From assembly GCF_019688735.1 (NCBI RefSeq), contig NZ_JAIFYA010000001.1, positions 682,001 to 746,000 on the forward strand: DNA of 64,000 nucleotides. Reading direction: 5' to 3'. The translations under genes and the position numbers were made by a program. Numbering within the stretch: position 1 is the first letter of the stretch; each line of letters starts with the position of its first letter. Shown here in pieces: positions 55,589 through 64,000 of this stretch. A model generated the notes under the pieces. It made no database searches. It was not told the DNA's origin and saw only the letters and a program-made list of their open reading frames with translations. This DNA is from Thermosulfurimonas sp. F29. GTDB taxonomy: Bacteria > Desulfobacterota > Thermodesulfobacteria > Thermodesulfobacteriales > Thermodesulfobacteriaceae.

Positions 55589-56843
55589 GGGGATAAGGGG
55601 ATTCAAGGACATCCTGCCGGAGGAGACCCCGGCCTGGAGCTGGCTTGAGAGCCGGGCCCGGGAACTCCTGCTTCGCTACGGTTTTTCCGAGGTGCGACTT
55701 CCCATTCTCGAACGCACGGAACTCTTTGCCCGAAGTATTGGGGAGGCCACCGACATCGTGGAAAAGGAGATGTACACCTTCGTGGATCGCAGCGGTGAGA
55801 GTCTCACCCTGCGTCCGGAGGCCACGGCGGGCATGGTGAGGGCCTTTATCGAACACGGTCTCCATGTGCGTCCCCGACCGCTCAGGCTCTTCACCATAGG
55901 GCCCATGTTTCGGCACGAGCGTCCCCAGAAGGGACGCCTGCGCCAGTTCCATCAGGTCGATGTGGAGGTGTTCGGGGAGGCCTCTGCCGGGGTAGATGCC
56001 GAGCTGGTGGCTCTCGCCCTGGAGATTCTCTCCGCCGGGGGAGCCCGGGATCTTCGCCTGGAGATCAATTCTCTGGGGTGTCCGGAGTGCCGGAAGCCTT
56101 ACCGGGACGAACTGAGGAAGTTTCTTCTGGCCCGAAGGGACCGTCTCTGCGAGGACTGTCAGCGGCGGGCCGAACGAAATCCCCTGAGGGCGCTCGACTG
56201 TAAAAAGGAGTCCTGTCAGGCGGAATTCCGGGAGGCCCCCGGTCTTTCCAGTTTCCTTTGCGAGGACTGCCGGGAGCACTATCAGGCCTTCAGGGAGTAT
56301 CTGCGGGAAGCCGGAATTCGTTTCGAGGAGAACATCCGTCTGGTTCGGGGGCTCGACTACTACACCAGGACCATTTTTGAGATTAAGGCTCCGGGCCTCG
56401 GGGCTCAGGATACGGTGGCCGCCGGGGGGCGTTACGATGGTCTGGTTTCCGCTCTGGGAGGACCGGAGACCCCGGCGGTGGGCTTTGCCATCGGCATGGA
56501 AAGATGGTTGCTTACGGCAAGACCGCCGCAGGATCTCCGTCCCGCTCCGGAACTTTTCATCGCCCCCCTGGGAGAGGAGGCCCTGCGCCGGGCCCTGTGG
56601 CTGGCCCTCCACCTGCGCAGGAAAGGTCTTCGCGTCGAAACCGATTACGGAGGAAGAAGCCTTAAGGCCCTCCTGCGTCAGGCCGACCGTCTGGGGGCCC
56701 GAATGGTGCTGATCCTGGGCGAGGAGGAACTCCGCAGCGGGCGGGCCATCCTCAAGGATCTTTCGAGCGGGTTTCAGCAGGTGCTCCCCTTTTCCGACCT
56801 TCGTGATCTGTCCAATCGGATTCTCATCGAGATCCTTTTCTGA
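55581..56843 (+). CDS. hisS: Histidyl-tRNA synthetase
   Basis: A 420-residue class II synthetase. Motif 2 is FRHERPQKGRLRQFHQVDVE, the histidine motif LVRGLDYYTRTIFEI, and motif 3 GGRYDGL, then VGFAIGMERW. The C-terminal anticodon domain is complete. It overlaps the DUF190 gene and touches the next gene at its stop. Confidence 0.97.
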   Translation: MIKGIRGFKDILPEETPAWSWLESRARELLLRYGFSEVRLPILERTELFARSIGEATDIVEKEMYTFVDRSGESLTLRPEATAGMVRAFIEHGLHVRPRPLRLFTIGPMFRHERPQKGRLRQFHQVDVEVFGEASAGVDAELVALALEILSAGGARDLRLEINSLGCPECRKPYRDELRKFLLARRDRLCEDCQRRAERNPLRALDCKKESCQAEFREAPGLSSFLCEDCREHYQAFREYLREAGIRFEENIRLVRGLDYYTRTIFEIKAPGLGAQDTVAAGGRYDGLVSALGGPETPAVGFAIGMERWLLTARPPQDLRPAPELFIAPLGEEALRRALWLALHLRRKGLRVETDYGGRSLKALLRQADRLGARMVLILGEEELRSGRAILKDLSSGFQQVLPFSDLRDLSNRILIEILF

Positions 56844-57556
56844 TGCTCGAGGCCTTGGTTCTCTTTCTGGCCGCTTTCGTTCAGGGACTGGCCGGTTTCG
56901 CCTTTGCGCTTCTCGCCGTTCCTCTTCTTTCCCTGGAATGGCCTCTTTTGCGCGTGGTGCCCCTGGTGGCCCTCTGCGGATTCACCCTCAATGTGCTCAT
57001 GTTATGGCTCCTTCGGCGGAGTTTCCACTGGCGTCCGGTGGCGGGACTGGTGCTTGCCGCGATTCCGGGAGTTTTCGTGGGAGCTAAGGCTCTGGGGTTT
57101 TTCCCGGAGAAGGTCCTGCGCTGGGTGCTTTTTGTGGCGGTTTCGGGGTACGCTCTGTGGGAAACGCTGAACCCTGGGGCCCGCAGGATAAGGCTTTCTC
57201 CCCGCTGGGGCCCCCTTTTCGGCTTTGCCGCCGGCTTCCTGGGAGGAATGCTCAATACCCCCGGACCCCCGGTGGTTGTTTATGTGAGTCTTTTGCGCAT
57301 GGATAAGGACACCCTGAAAAGCGCCCTTCAGGGCGCCTTCCTTTGCATCGCCGCCTTTATGGTGGCGGCCCACGGTCTTTACGGACGCCTGAGCCCGGAA
57401 ATTTTAAGACTTTACGCCACTTACCTCCCCTTCATCGTGGGAGGAATGTTCCTCGGGCAATGGATCTATCTCCGCCTGGGGGAAAGGTCCTACCACCGGC
57501 TCGTTCACCTCTTTCTGGTGCTTTCGGCCCTGGCCTCCCTTCTCAAGGTCTTTTAA
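56843..57556 (+). CDS. TauE/SafE (TSUP) family membrane protein
   Basis: A 237-residue membrane protein with eight predicted helices, opening LEALVLFLAAFVQGLAGFAF (first glycine motif) and repeating it at FGFAAGFLGGMLNTPGPPVVVY. This second TSUP protein is shorter than the one at 46742 and sits one base after hisS, 67 bases before the CBS-ACT gene. A sulfur-anion exporter is likely. Confidence 0.88.
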   Translation: MLEALVLFLAAFVQGLAGFAFALLAVPLLSLEWPLLRVVPLVALCGFTLNVLMLWLLRRSFHWRPVAGLVLAAIPGVFVGAKALGFFPEKVLRWVLFVAVSGYALWETLNPGARRIRLSPRWGPLFGFAAGFLGGMLNTPGPPVVVYVSLLRMDKDTLKSALQGAFLCIAAFMVAAHGLYGRLSPEILRLYATYLPFIVGGMFLGQWIYLRLGERSYHRLVHLFLVLSALASLLKVF

Positions 57557-57623
57557 GGTCTTTTCCCTTGCCGAAAGGATTTAACCGGAATAGATTGATG
57601 GGAAAACGCCGAGGGGAGGGGTT

Positions 57624-58220
57624 TTGAAGGTCAAGCACTGGATGGTCAAGGAGGTCATCACCGTTTCCCCGGAGGAGAGCCTGGAGGAAGCGGTAAGGCT
57701 CATGGAGCGGCACGCCATCCGGCATCTTCCCGTAACCGAGGGGGATCGTCTTCTCGGCTTTCTCACCGAGAGCACCATTCGCCAGTACACCAGGCCCGGA
57801 GAACTCTCGCGTCCGGTACGGGAGGTGATGATTCAGAATCCCATTACCGTATCCCCGGAGGCCACCATCGACGAGGCCGCCCGCATCATCTATCGCCACA
57901 AGATCGGAGGACTTCCGGTGGTGGAAAAGGGCCGTTTGGTGGGTATAATTACCATTACGGATTTGTTGGAGGCCTTTATAGAGCTTATGGGCCTCTTACG
58001 GTCGAGTTCGCGGGTGGATGTGATTCCGAAGGAACCGGAGGGGCTGGACGGGGTGCTGGAGATCATTCGGGCCCACGGGGGGCGGGTTATTTCCATAGGC
58101 ATGGATGTGGATCCCTGCGGGGAGCGGGTATATTACATCAGGCTGGAAAAGATGCCGGTGGAACCCCTGGCTTCGGCCCTGGAGGTGGCCGGCCATCGGG
58201 TGATCGCCGTAGTAGACTGA
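57624..58220 (+). CDS. CBS-ACT domain protein
   Basis: A 198-residue soluble protein. Two CBS domains cover about residues 5-120 (MVKEVITVSPEESLEEAVRL, then VMIQNPITVSPEATIDEAAR) and an ACT-like domain about 130-198. CBS domains bind adenosyl compounds and ACT domains often bind amino acids. TTG at 57624 has GAGGGGAGGGG just upstream. Together with the next gene it hints at allosteric control of sulfur amino acid synthesis. Confidence 0.85.
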   Translation: MKVKHWMVKEVITVSPEESLEEAVRLMERHAIRHLPVTEGDRLLGFLTESTIRQYTRPGELSRPVREVMIQNPITVSPEATIDEAARIIYRHKIGGLPVVEKGRLVGIITITDLLEAFIELMGLLRSSSRVDVIPKEPEGLDGVLEIIRAHGGRVISIGMDVDPCGERVYYIRLEKMPVEPLASALEVAGHRVIAVVD

Positions 58221-58235
58221 GAAAGGAGGGGCATC

Positions 58236-59435
58236 ATGGGAGAGTTTAAGGTGCGTAAGACCATCGACGAGATCAACGAGCGGATTCGGCGGGGTGAGGC
58301 CGTGGTGGTCACGGCCGAGGAGATGGTCAGAATCGTTCGCGAGGTGGGTCCGGAGGAGGCCGCCCGCGAGGTGGATGTGGTGACCACCGGGACCTTCTCT
58401 CCCATGTGTTCCTCCGGGGCCTTCATCAACTTCGGGCACACCGTGCCCACCATAAAGGCCTATCGGGTGTGGCTGAACGGAGTGCCGGCCTACGCGGGAC
58501 TCGCCGCGGTGGACATCTACATAGGGGCCACGGAGCCTGCCGAGGACGACCCTCTGAACAAGGTCTTTCCGGGTGAGTTCCGCTACGGCGGGGGGCATGT
58601 GATTCACGATCTTGTGGCCGGAAAGAAGGTTCACCTTCGGGCCATCGCTTACGGCACGCATTGCTATCCCCGCAAGGAGTACGAGGCCGAGATTACGCTT
58701 GCGGATCTGCCCTATGCGGTGCTCTGCAATCCCCGTAACGCCTATCAGAACTACAACTGCGCCATAAATCTTTCCGAAAAGACCCTTTACACCTACATGG
58801 GGGTGTTGCGTCCGCACGCCGGAAACGCCAATTATGCCACCGCGGGGCAACTTTCCCCGCTTCTTAAGGATCCCTATCTCAAGACCATAGGGATCGGGAC
58901 CCGGATCTTTCTGGGGGGAGCCAAGGGATATGTGGTGTGGGCCGGGACCCAGCACAATATGGAGGTAAAACGCACCGAGAAGGGGGTTCCTCTTACCCCG
59001 GCGGCCACCCTCATGGTGCTCGGCAACCTCAAGGATATGGATCCCCGGTGGGTGGTGGGCACCAGTCATATCGGCTACGGCTGCTCCATGGCGGTGGGGC
59101 TGGGGATACCCATCCCCGTCTTGAACGAGGAGGTGGCCCGCTGGACCGGTCTCGGGGACGACGAGCTCTTCACTCAGGTGGTGGACTACGCTTACGATTA
59201 CCCCAACGGGATCAAGCGCAATTACGGAATCGTGAGCTATGCCGAGCTCAAGAGCGGCAAGATCAAGGTCCTGGACAAGGAGGTACCCACCGTCCCCATC
59301 TCCAGTTATGTCCGGGCCAGGGAGATAGCCGAGATTCTCAAGGGGTGGATAAAACGCGGGGAGATGCTTCTTACCGAACCGGTGGCCCCGATTCCGGGGG
59401 CGGAGCTCTTCCCCTTCCGTCCTCGCGGCGGGTGA
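58236..59435 (+). CDS. Homocysteine biosynthesis protein (DUF39 family)
   Basis: A 399-residue DUF39 protein. The family is linked by genetics in methanogens to making homocysteine from aspartate semialdehyde with sulfide-derived sulfur. Conserved cysteines appear in FSPMCSSGAFINFGHT and later in AYGTHCYPRKEY and AVLCNPRNAYQNYNCAINL. No C-terminal CBS pair is fused, unlike one methanogen form; a CBS-ACT protein is encoded next door. AAAGGAGGGG precedes the ATG. Confidence 0.85.
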   Translation: MGEFKVRKTIDEINERIRRGEAVVVTAEEMVRIVREVGPEEAAREVDVVTTGTFSPMCSSGAFINFGHTVPTIKAYRVWLNGVPAYAGLAAVDIYIGATEPAEDDPLNKVFPGEFRYGGGHVIHDLVAGKKVHLRAIAYGTHCYPRKEYEAEITLADLPYAVLCNPRNAYQNYNCAINLSEKTLYTYMGVLRPHAGNANYATAGQLSPLLKDPYLKTIGIGTRIFLGGAKGYVVWAGTQHNMEVKRTEKGVPLTPAATLMVLGNLKDMDPRWVVGTSHIGYGCSMAVGLGIPIPVLNEEVARWTGLGDDELFTQVVDYAYDYPNGIKRNYGIVSYAELKSGKIKVLDKEVPTVPISSYVRAREIAEILKGWIKRGEMLLTEPVAPIPGAELFPFRPRGG

Positions 59436-60232
59436 TCCCGGAGGCCCTGGAGAGTATTCTGCGCCCCCTGGAGAGGGTGGCGGTGGCCCTTTCCGGGGGG
59501 GTGGACAGTGCCGTGCTGGCGGCGGCCGCCGCCCGGATTCTGGGGCCGGAGCGGGTCCTGGCCCTGACCGCCACGGGACCTATTTTCCCTCCCGGCGAAG
59601 CGGAACTGGCCCGGGAAACGGCCCGGATCCTGAAAGTCGAGCACAAAGAAGTATTTTTTGACGCCTTATCTCTTCCGGAATTTCGGGAAAACCCTCCGGA
59701 TCGCTGTTATCACTGCAAGAAGACCCTTTTTGAATTATTCCTGAGAGAAGTACGGAATTTCGGAGCGAAAGCCCTTCTTGATGGAACCCAGGCGGACGAC
59801 CTCCTGGAGGATCGTCCCGGGCTTCGCGCCCTTTCGGAACTCGGGGTGAGGAGTCCCCTTGCGGAGGCTGGATTGACCAAGGGAGAGGTAAGGGAACTTG
59901 CCCGCGGCCTGGGGCTCCTCCAGGCCGAGAGGCCCTCCTCCCCCTGTCTGGCCACCCGGTTTCCCCCGGGGGAGCCTGTCACCCGGGAAGGACTTGAACG
60001 GGTGCTGAGGGCCGAGGATTTTCTCCTGAAGCACCTGAACCTGGCCCCCATCCGGGTGCGTCTGGTGCGCGGCGAGGCGCGGATCGAAGCCCCCCCGGAG
60101 GCCCTGGATCAGTTATTTGCCGCACGGGAGAAGATAATCCCTGTTCTCAAAAGACTGGGGTTCAAGCGGGTGGCCCTCGATCTCGAGGGTTATCGGACCG
60201 GTTCGCTTGTGATTCGGGAAAAATTAAGGTAA
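59432..60232 (+). CDS. larE: LarE-like ATP-dependent sulfur transferase
   Basis: A 266-residue PP-loop enzyme, with SGGVDS at residues 21-26. RCYHCKK (C92, C95) and SSPCLATRF (C172) match the LarE family; the last cysteine corresponds to the sulfur donor of sacrificial LarE. The presence of more than one cysteine may suggest a catalytic, cluster-based type. GTG at 59432 overlaps the previous stop. larB and larC are not here, so it may serve sulfur transfer other than the nickel-pincer cofactor. Confidence 0.8.
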   Translation: MIPEALESILRPLERVAVALSGGVDSAVLAAAAARILGPERVLALTATGPIFPPGEAELARETARILKVEHKEVFFDALSLPEFRENPPDRCYHCKKTLFELFLREVRNFGAKALLDGTQADDLLEDRPGLRALSELGVRSPLAEAGLTKGEVRELARGLGLLQAERPSSPCLATRFPPGEPVTREGLERVLRAEDFLLKHLNLAPIRVRLVRGEARIEAPPEALDQLFAAREKIIPVLKRLGFKRVALDLEGYRTGSLVIREKLR

Positions 60233-60321
60233 TTTTCACAAAAAGATCCCGGATTGTTTTCAATTTGGTCCTTGTAAAGGATTAAAGAAATCCGTGAGAA
60301 TTTTTGATAAGGAGAGAGGAA

Positions 60322-61644
60322 ATGAGCACCCTCGTGGATAGGGATCTTCAGGAGATTCGCAATCATCTTCTGGAGATGTGTCGTCTGGTGGTGGAGATGG
60401 TGCGATCCGCGGTGACCGCCTTTGAGAAACGGGATCCCCGGCTGGCCGAAAGGGTCATAGAGCAGGATTCCCGCATCGACGCCCTGGATCTGGCCATAGA
60501 CCGGATCTGTCTGGAGACCATCGCCCTTAAACACCCCGTGGCCAGCGATCTGCGCTTCGTGGTCTCCACCCTGGACATGATCCGGGATCTGGAACGCCTC
60601 GGGGATCAGGCGGTGAACATCGCCGAGCGGGTTCCCCGACTGCTCGCCCTGCCCCATGTGTTTACCTGTCCGGTGGACCTTTCCGAGATGGCCAGAAAGG
60701 CCCTGCGCATGCTCGAGGAGGTGATCAACGCCTTTGTGGCCCGGGATACCCGAAAGGCCAGAGAGATCAAGACCTGGGACGATGAGGTGGATCGGTACAA
60801 GAAGCTGGTCATCGACAGGATAGTGGATTGTATGGAGAAGAAACTGGAGGTGGTCCGGGTGGGGGTGGAATACATTATCGTGGCCCAGAATCTGGAACGG
60901 GTGGCGGATCTGGCCACGAACATCGCCGAGGAGATCATCTACATCGTGGAGGGTAAACTGGTCAAACACGAAGAGATCTGGCCGGAACTGCCTCCGGTGG
61001 AAAGGCCGGATCTCTTCGGATTGCTTGAGCGACACGCCCGTCTGGTGATTGAATGTACGGAGCGTTTGCCCCTGGCCCTTGAGGCCTATTTTCAGCGTGA
61101 TTCCGGGAGACTTCGGGAGATTTCCGAAGACATCATAGCCATCGAAAGGGAGGCGGACCGGCTCAAACAGAACATCCGGGGGCATCTTCCCTACGGGATC
61201 ATCACTCCGGTGGACAAGTTCGAGCTCTTTCTGTTTCTCAAGGAACAGGACGCCGTGGCCGACGCCGCCGAGGACATCCTCAAGTGGCTTACCTTCAAGC
61301 AGGTGGAGGTGCCGGAGGATATCGCCGGGGAAATCCTCGGGCTTCTCGAGGAAAATGTAAAGACGGCGGAATATCTGGTGCCGCTCATCGAAAAGTCCAA
61401 GAGCTACATCGAGAGGGGGGACGATGTTTCCCGGCAGGATGCCAAAGAAATTGTGAGAGACATCCGGCGTCGGGAGCATGAAAACGACCTTCTGGCCACC
61501 GAGATAAAGCGGAAGGTCTTCGCCCTTGATTCCGATTTCCTGCAGGTTTATTTTCTATTAAAACTTTTGGATTATATTGGAGAGATCTCCGGACGGACTG
61601 AAAATGCGGCGGATCTGATGCGTGCAATGATTGCCAAAGCGTAG
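60322..61644 (+). CDS. PhoU-DUF47 (TIGR00153-like) fusion protein
   Basis: A 440-residue all-helical protein. Residues 1-220 follow PhoU (STLVDRDLQEIRNHLLEM, with DRICLETIALKHPVASDLR and MIRDLERLGDQAVNIAER, then a second repeat ending ARNLERVADLATNIAEE-like). Residues about 225-440 resemble the DUF47/TIGR00153 partner of phosphate transporters. Both parts bind metals through ExxxD-type sites. No pst or pit gene is next to it. ATG at 60322 has AAGGAGAGAGG upstream. The 89-base gap before it is AT-rich and may hold a promoter. Confidence 0.8.
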   Translation: MSTLVDRDLQEIRNHLLEMCRLVVEMVRSAVTAFEKRDPRLAERVIEQDSRIDALDLAIDRICLETIALKHPVASDLRFVVSTLDMIRDLERLGDQAVNIAERVPRLLALPHVFTCPVDLSEMARKALRMLEEVINAFVARDTRKAREIKTWDDEVDRYKKLVIDRIVDCMEKKLEVVRVGVEYIIVAQNLERVADLATNIAEEIIYIVEGKLVKHEEIWPELPPVERPDLFGLLERHARLVIECTERLPLALEAYFQRDSGRLREISEDIIAIEREADRLKQNIRGHLPYGIITPVDKFELFLFLKEQDAVADAAEDILKWLTFKQVEVPEDIAGEILGLLEENVKTAEYLVPLIEKSKSYIERGDDVSRQDAKEIVRDIRRREHENDLLATEIKRKVFALDSDFLQVYFLLKLLDYIGEISGRTENAADLMRAMIAKA

Positions 61645-61654
61645 GAGGAGGCGT

Positions 61655-62852
61655 ATGAGACCGGTGACCCTGCAACCCTCGGAGGTAAAGGCCGAACTCG
61701 AACGGCTTGAGGATAGACTCTTCGAGTTAAGGAGGTGTCTTTGACCCGGATCGAGTTAAGGCTCGTCTGGAGGTTCTGGAAAAGGAGATAGTCAATCCGG
61801 GATTCTGGGAGTCTCCCGAATCCCGGGAGATTTTGAAGGAACGCTCCCGTCTGATGGACCTCCTATCCCGCTGGAAGGAACTCTCGCGGCGAATGGATGA
61901 TCTGCGGGTTCTTTTTGAACTTGCGGTGGAGGAGGACGACGAGGAGACCCTGAGGGAGGTGAAATCCGAGCTTTCCGAGCTCGAAAAGATCCTTTCCGAG
62001 GAGGAATTGAGGGTACTTCTTTCCGGGGAGCACGATGCCTCCAACGCCATCGTTACCATTCACGCCGGGGCCGGGGGAACCGAGGCCCAGGACTGGGTGG
62101 AGATGCTTCTGCGCATGTATACCCGCTGGGCCGAGCGCAAGGGCTTCCGGGTTCGGGTGGTGGATTTGCTGGCCGGGGAGGAGGCCGGTCTAAAGTATGT
62201 GACTTTTGTGGTGGAGGGTCCTTACGCCTACGGGTACTTAAAGGCCGAGAAAGGGGTCCATCGGCTGGTGCGGATTTCTCCCTTTGACGCGAGCGGTCGC
62301 CGGCACACCTCCTTTGCCTCGGTCACCGTGATCCCGGAGATTGAGGAAAACATAGAGATCGAAATCCGTCCCGAGGATTTGCGCATAGAGACCATGCGGG
62401 CCTCCGGGCACGGCGGACAACATGTGAACAAGACCGAGACCGCGGTGCGGATAACCCATCTTCCCACCGGTATCGTGGTGACCTGTCAGAACGAACGCAG
62501 CCAGCATCTTAACAAGGCCATGGCGCTGAAGATCCTAAAGGCCCGGCTCTACGAATTAGAAAGACGCAAACTGGAGGAAAAGAAGGCCCAGCTCATGGGG
62601 GAGAAGAAGGAGATCGCCTGGGGCAGTCAGATCCGTTCCTATGTGTTACAACCTTACCGTCTGGTCAAGGATCACCGAACCGGGTACGAGACCGGGAATG
62701 TAGAGGCGGTGCTTGACGGAGAGATCGATCCCTTTATCCGGGCCTATCTTCTGGCGCGGGTTCGCACGGAAAGGGGATCTTCCGGTGAGACTCCTCCGGA
62801 GGTGCCCGCATCCGGAAAGACTACCGAAGAGGGGGTCAGAGTTGGCGCGTAA
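61655..62852 (+). CDS. prfB: Peptide chain release factor 2 (programmed +1 frameshift)
   Basis: RF2 is encoded by two frames: 61655-61744 (29 codons then TGA) and, in the +1 frame, from 61743 to 62852. The join is at CTT TGA C with AGGAGG three bases before CTT, the classic autoregulatory site. SPF in RISPFDASG and GGQ in [13 protein letters not shown] are intact. The total is about 398 residues, longer than usual because of a tail of about 30 residues rich in Ser, Thr, Glu and Pro. Not a pseudogene: frameshift is normal for prfB. The end overlaps carA by 11 bases. Confidence 0.97.
61730..61745 (+). promoter_or_regulatory. prfB programmed frameshift site
   Basis: AGGAGG (61730-61735), TGT, then CTT TGA C: the internal ribosome-binding sequence, the slippery CUU and the in-frame UGA. 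Low RF2 raises frameshifting and so restores RF2. Confidence 0.95.
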
Positions 62853-63969
62853 AAAAGGTCCCAGGGTTCTTCTGATGCTTGAGGACGGCACTCACTTCTG
62901 GGGCCGGTCCTTTACCGGTCCCGGGGAGGCTTTCGGAGAGATGGTCTTCAACACCGCCATCACCGGCTATCAGGAGATCCTTACCGATCCCTCCTACAAA
63001 GGCCAGATCGTGGCCATGACCTACCCTTTAATCGGAAACTACGGGGTGAACTCCGAGGATTCCGAGAGCCTGGGCATCCATGTGGAGGCCTTCGTGGTGC
63101 GGGAATATCAGCCCCGCTACAGCAACTGGCGGGCGGAGAAGTCTCTGGCGGAGTGGCTCATCGAAAACGGAGTGCTGGGCGTGGAGGGGATCGACACCCG
63201 GGCTCTCACCCGACACCTTCGCCTTTACGGGGCCATGAAGGCCGGTCTCACCACCGAGGACCTTGATCCCAAGCGTTTCCTGGAGAGGGTGAAGGAGAGT
63301 CCGGGGCTGGTGGGACGGGATCTGGTGAAGGAGGTGACCTGTCGGCGTCCGTATCGCTGGCGCAATGGGCGCCTGGAAGAGGCTTCGGAGTTTTCGGGGG
63401 ACGGGCGTTTGCGCATTGCGGTACTCGATTGCGGCCTCAAACTGAACCAGCTTCGTCTTTTCGAGGAGAGGGGCTGTGAATGCCTGGTTTTCCCGGCCCA
63501 CACCCCGGCCGAGGAGATCCTGCGCCGGGATCCGGACGGAATTTTTCTCTCCAACGGTCCCGGGGATCCGGCGGCGGTACCTTATGTGGTGGCCACGGTG
63601 CGGGAACTTCTGGGGCGCAGGCCTCTCTTCGGGATCTGTCTGGGGCATCAAATGCTGGGACAGGCCCTGGGGGCCTCCACCTACAAACTGAAGTTCGGTC
63701 ATCGAGGGGCCAATCACCCGGTCAAGGACCTCACCACCGGCCGAATCGAAATCACCTCCCAGAATCACGGTTTCTGCGTGAGGGCCGAGGAACTGCCCCC
63801 CGAGGTGGAGGTTACTCACATTAACCTCAACGACGAGACCCTGGAGGGAATTCGTCATCGGGAGATCCCGGCTTTTTCGGTTCAGTATCATCCGGAAAAC
63901 GCTCCGGGTCCGCATGACGCCGTGTATCTTTTCGACCGCTTCGTGGAGACCATTAAGGCCTATCTTTAA
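62842..63969 (+). CDS. carA: Carbamoyl-phosphate synthase small subunit
   Basis: A 375-residue glutaminase subunit that supplies ammonia to CarB. The class I amidotransferase triad is visible: Cys in [11 protein letters not shown], His and Glu in [13 protein letters not shown]. The N-terminal domain is typical ([19 protein letters not shown]). TTG at 62842 is the best start; it overlaps prfB. carB is not in the window; another gene begins at once after the stop. Confidence 0.95.
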   Translation: MARKKGPRVLLMLEDGTHFWGRSFTGPGEAFGEMVFNTAITGYQEILTDPSYKGQIVAMTYPLIGNYGVNSEDSESLGIHVEAFVVREYQPRYSNWRAEKSLAEWLIENGVLGVEGIDTRALTRHLRLYGAMKAGLTTEDLDPKRFLERVKESPGLVGRDLVKEVTCRRPYRWRNGRLEEASEFSGDGRLRIAVLDCGLKLNQLRLFEERGCECLVFPAHTPAEEILRRDPDGIFLSNGPGDPAAVPYVVATVRELLGRRPLFGICLGHQMLGQALGASTYKLKFGHRGANHPVKDLTTGRIEITSQNHGFCVRAEELPPEVEVTHINLNDETLEGIRHREIPAFSVQYHPENAPGPHDAVYLFDRFVETIKAYL

Positions 63970-64000
63970 ATGAGACTCTATTATCCCCGGGATTTTCCTT
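63970..64000 (+). CDS. Start of an unidentified gene, cut by the window end
   Basis: ATG at 63970 directly after the carA stop opens MRLYYPRDFP; the window ends after ten codons. Too short to identify. It may share the carA transcript. Confidence 0.3.
   Translation, partial: MRLYYPRDFP

Noticed and set aside
61655-61744. prfB as a frameshifted pseudogene
   Set aside because: The frameshift site has all elements of the conserved RF2 autoregulation signal.

Overview
The window reads as a chromosomal segment of a thermophilic, anaerobic, sulfur-metabolising Gram-negative bacterium. My best guess is the Thermodesulfobacteria (Thermosulfurimonas/Thermodesulfatator-like); this is inferred from gene content, not from a database match. 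Supporting signs are high GC in the core, a TtuA-type tRNA thiolase, a DUF39 homocysteine-biosynthesis protein next to a LarE-like sulfur transferase, two TauE/SafE sulfur-anion exporters, and a CoA-disulfide-reductase/rhodanese fusion.

Layout. (1) About 1-5226 is accessory, mostly AT-rich DNA: a tandem AAA+ ATPase, a BrnT toxin gene with an internal deletion beside an intact antitoxin, a PD-(D/E)XK protein, and truncated dnaE and nuclease remnants joined across an imperfect inverted repeat. It ends exactly at a 3' fragment of a tRNA (tRNA-Leu-like), the expected scar of an element integrated into a tRNA gene. (2) 5238-7609 (minus) is memo-gltX followed by a tiny membrane ORF. That ORF continues in frame through a UGA and has a hairpin at SECIS spacing, so it is a candidate new selenoprotein. 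(3) 7681-13657 is the rod-shape cluster mreBCD-mrdA-rodA, interrupted by a VapBC-like toxin-antitoxin pair. (4) 13684-19715 is the F1 ATP synthase operon (b', b, delta, alpha, gamma, beta, epsilon; no a or c). (5) 19760-23894 is a tightly overlapping run: PEBP protein, zinc ribbon, ATP-grasp, YihY, TtuA, membrane protein. (6) 24028-30428 (minus) holds a peptide-binding protein, a small nuclease-like protein, ThpR, CinA and a NIT-like/HAMP/GGDEF*/EAL protein. (7) A 61-bp run of A separates the latter from a divergent PilJ-HAMP-MCP-CZB chemoreceptor. (8) 32605-41042 is rplU-rpmA-mfd-SurA-like-RodZ-like-recO-LOG-cstA. (9) 41074-42278 (minus) carries queE, queD, tRNA-Cys and tRNA-Met. (10) 42314-49978 holds a Crp-family regulator, TrmH, an ArsB/NhaD permease, a universal stress protein, a TSUP exporter with a small partner, a strong terminator and a ClC-CBS channel. 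(11) 49975-53023 (minus) is trpD-trkH-trkA. (12) 53170-64000 holds CoADR-rhodanese, crcB, DUF190, hisS, a TSUP exporter, CBS-ACT, DUF39, larE, a PhoU-DUF47 fusion, prfB with its programmed frameshift, carA, and the start of another gene.

How the parts fit: most blocks are housekeeping (cell shape, energy, translation, repair). The sulfur theme of 53-60 kb (persulfide/CoA-disulfide reduction, sulfite-type export, homocysteine formation, sulfur transfer) suggests assimilation directly from sulfide or persulfide. Two different UGA recoding events are visible: the well-known +1 frameshift of prfB and the proposed selenocysteine codon downstream of gltX.
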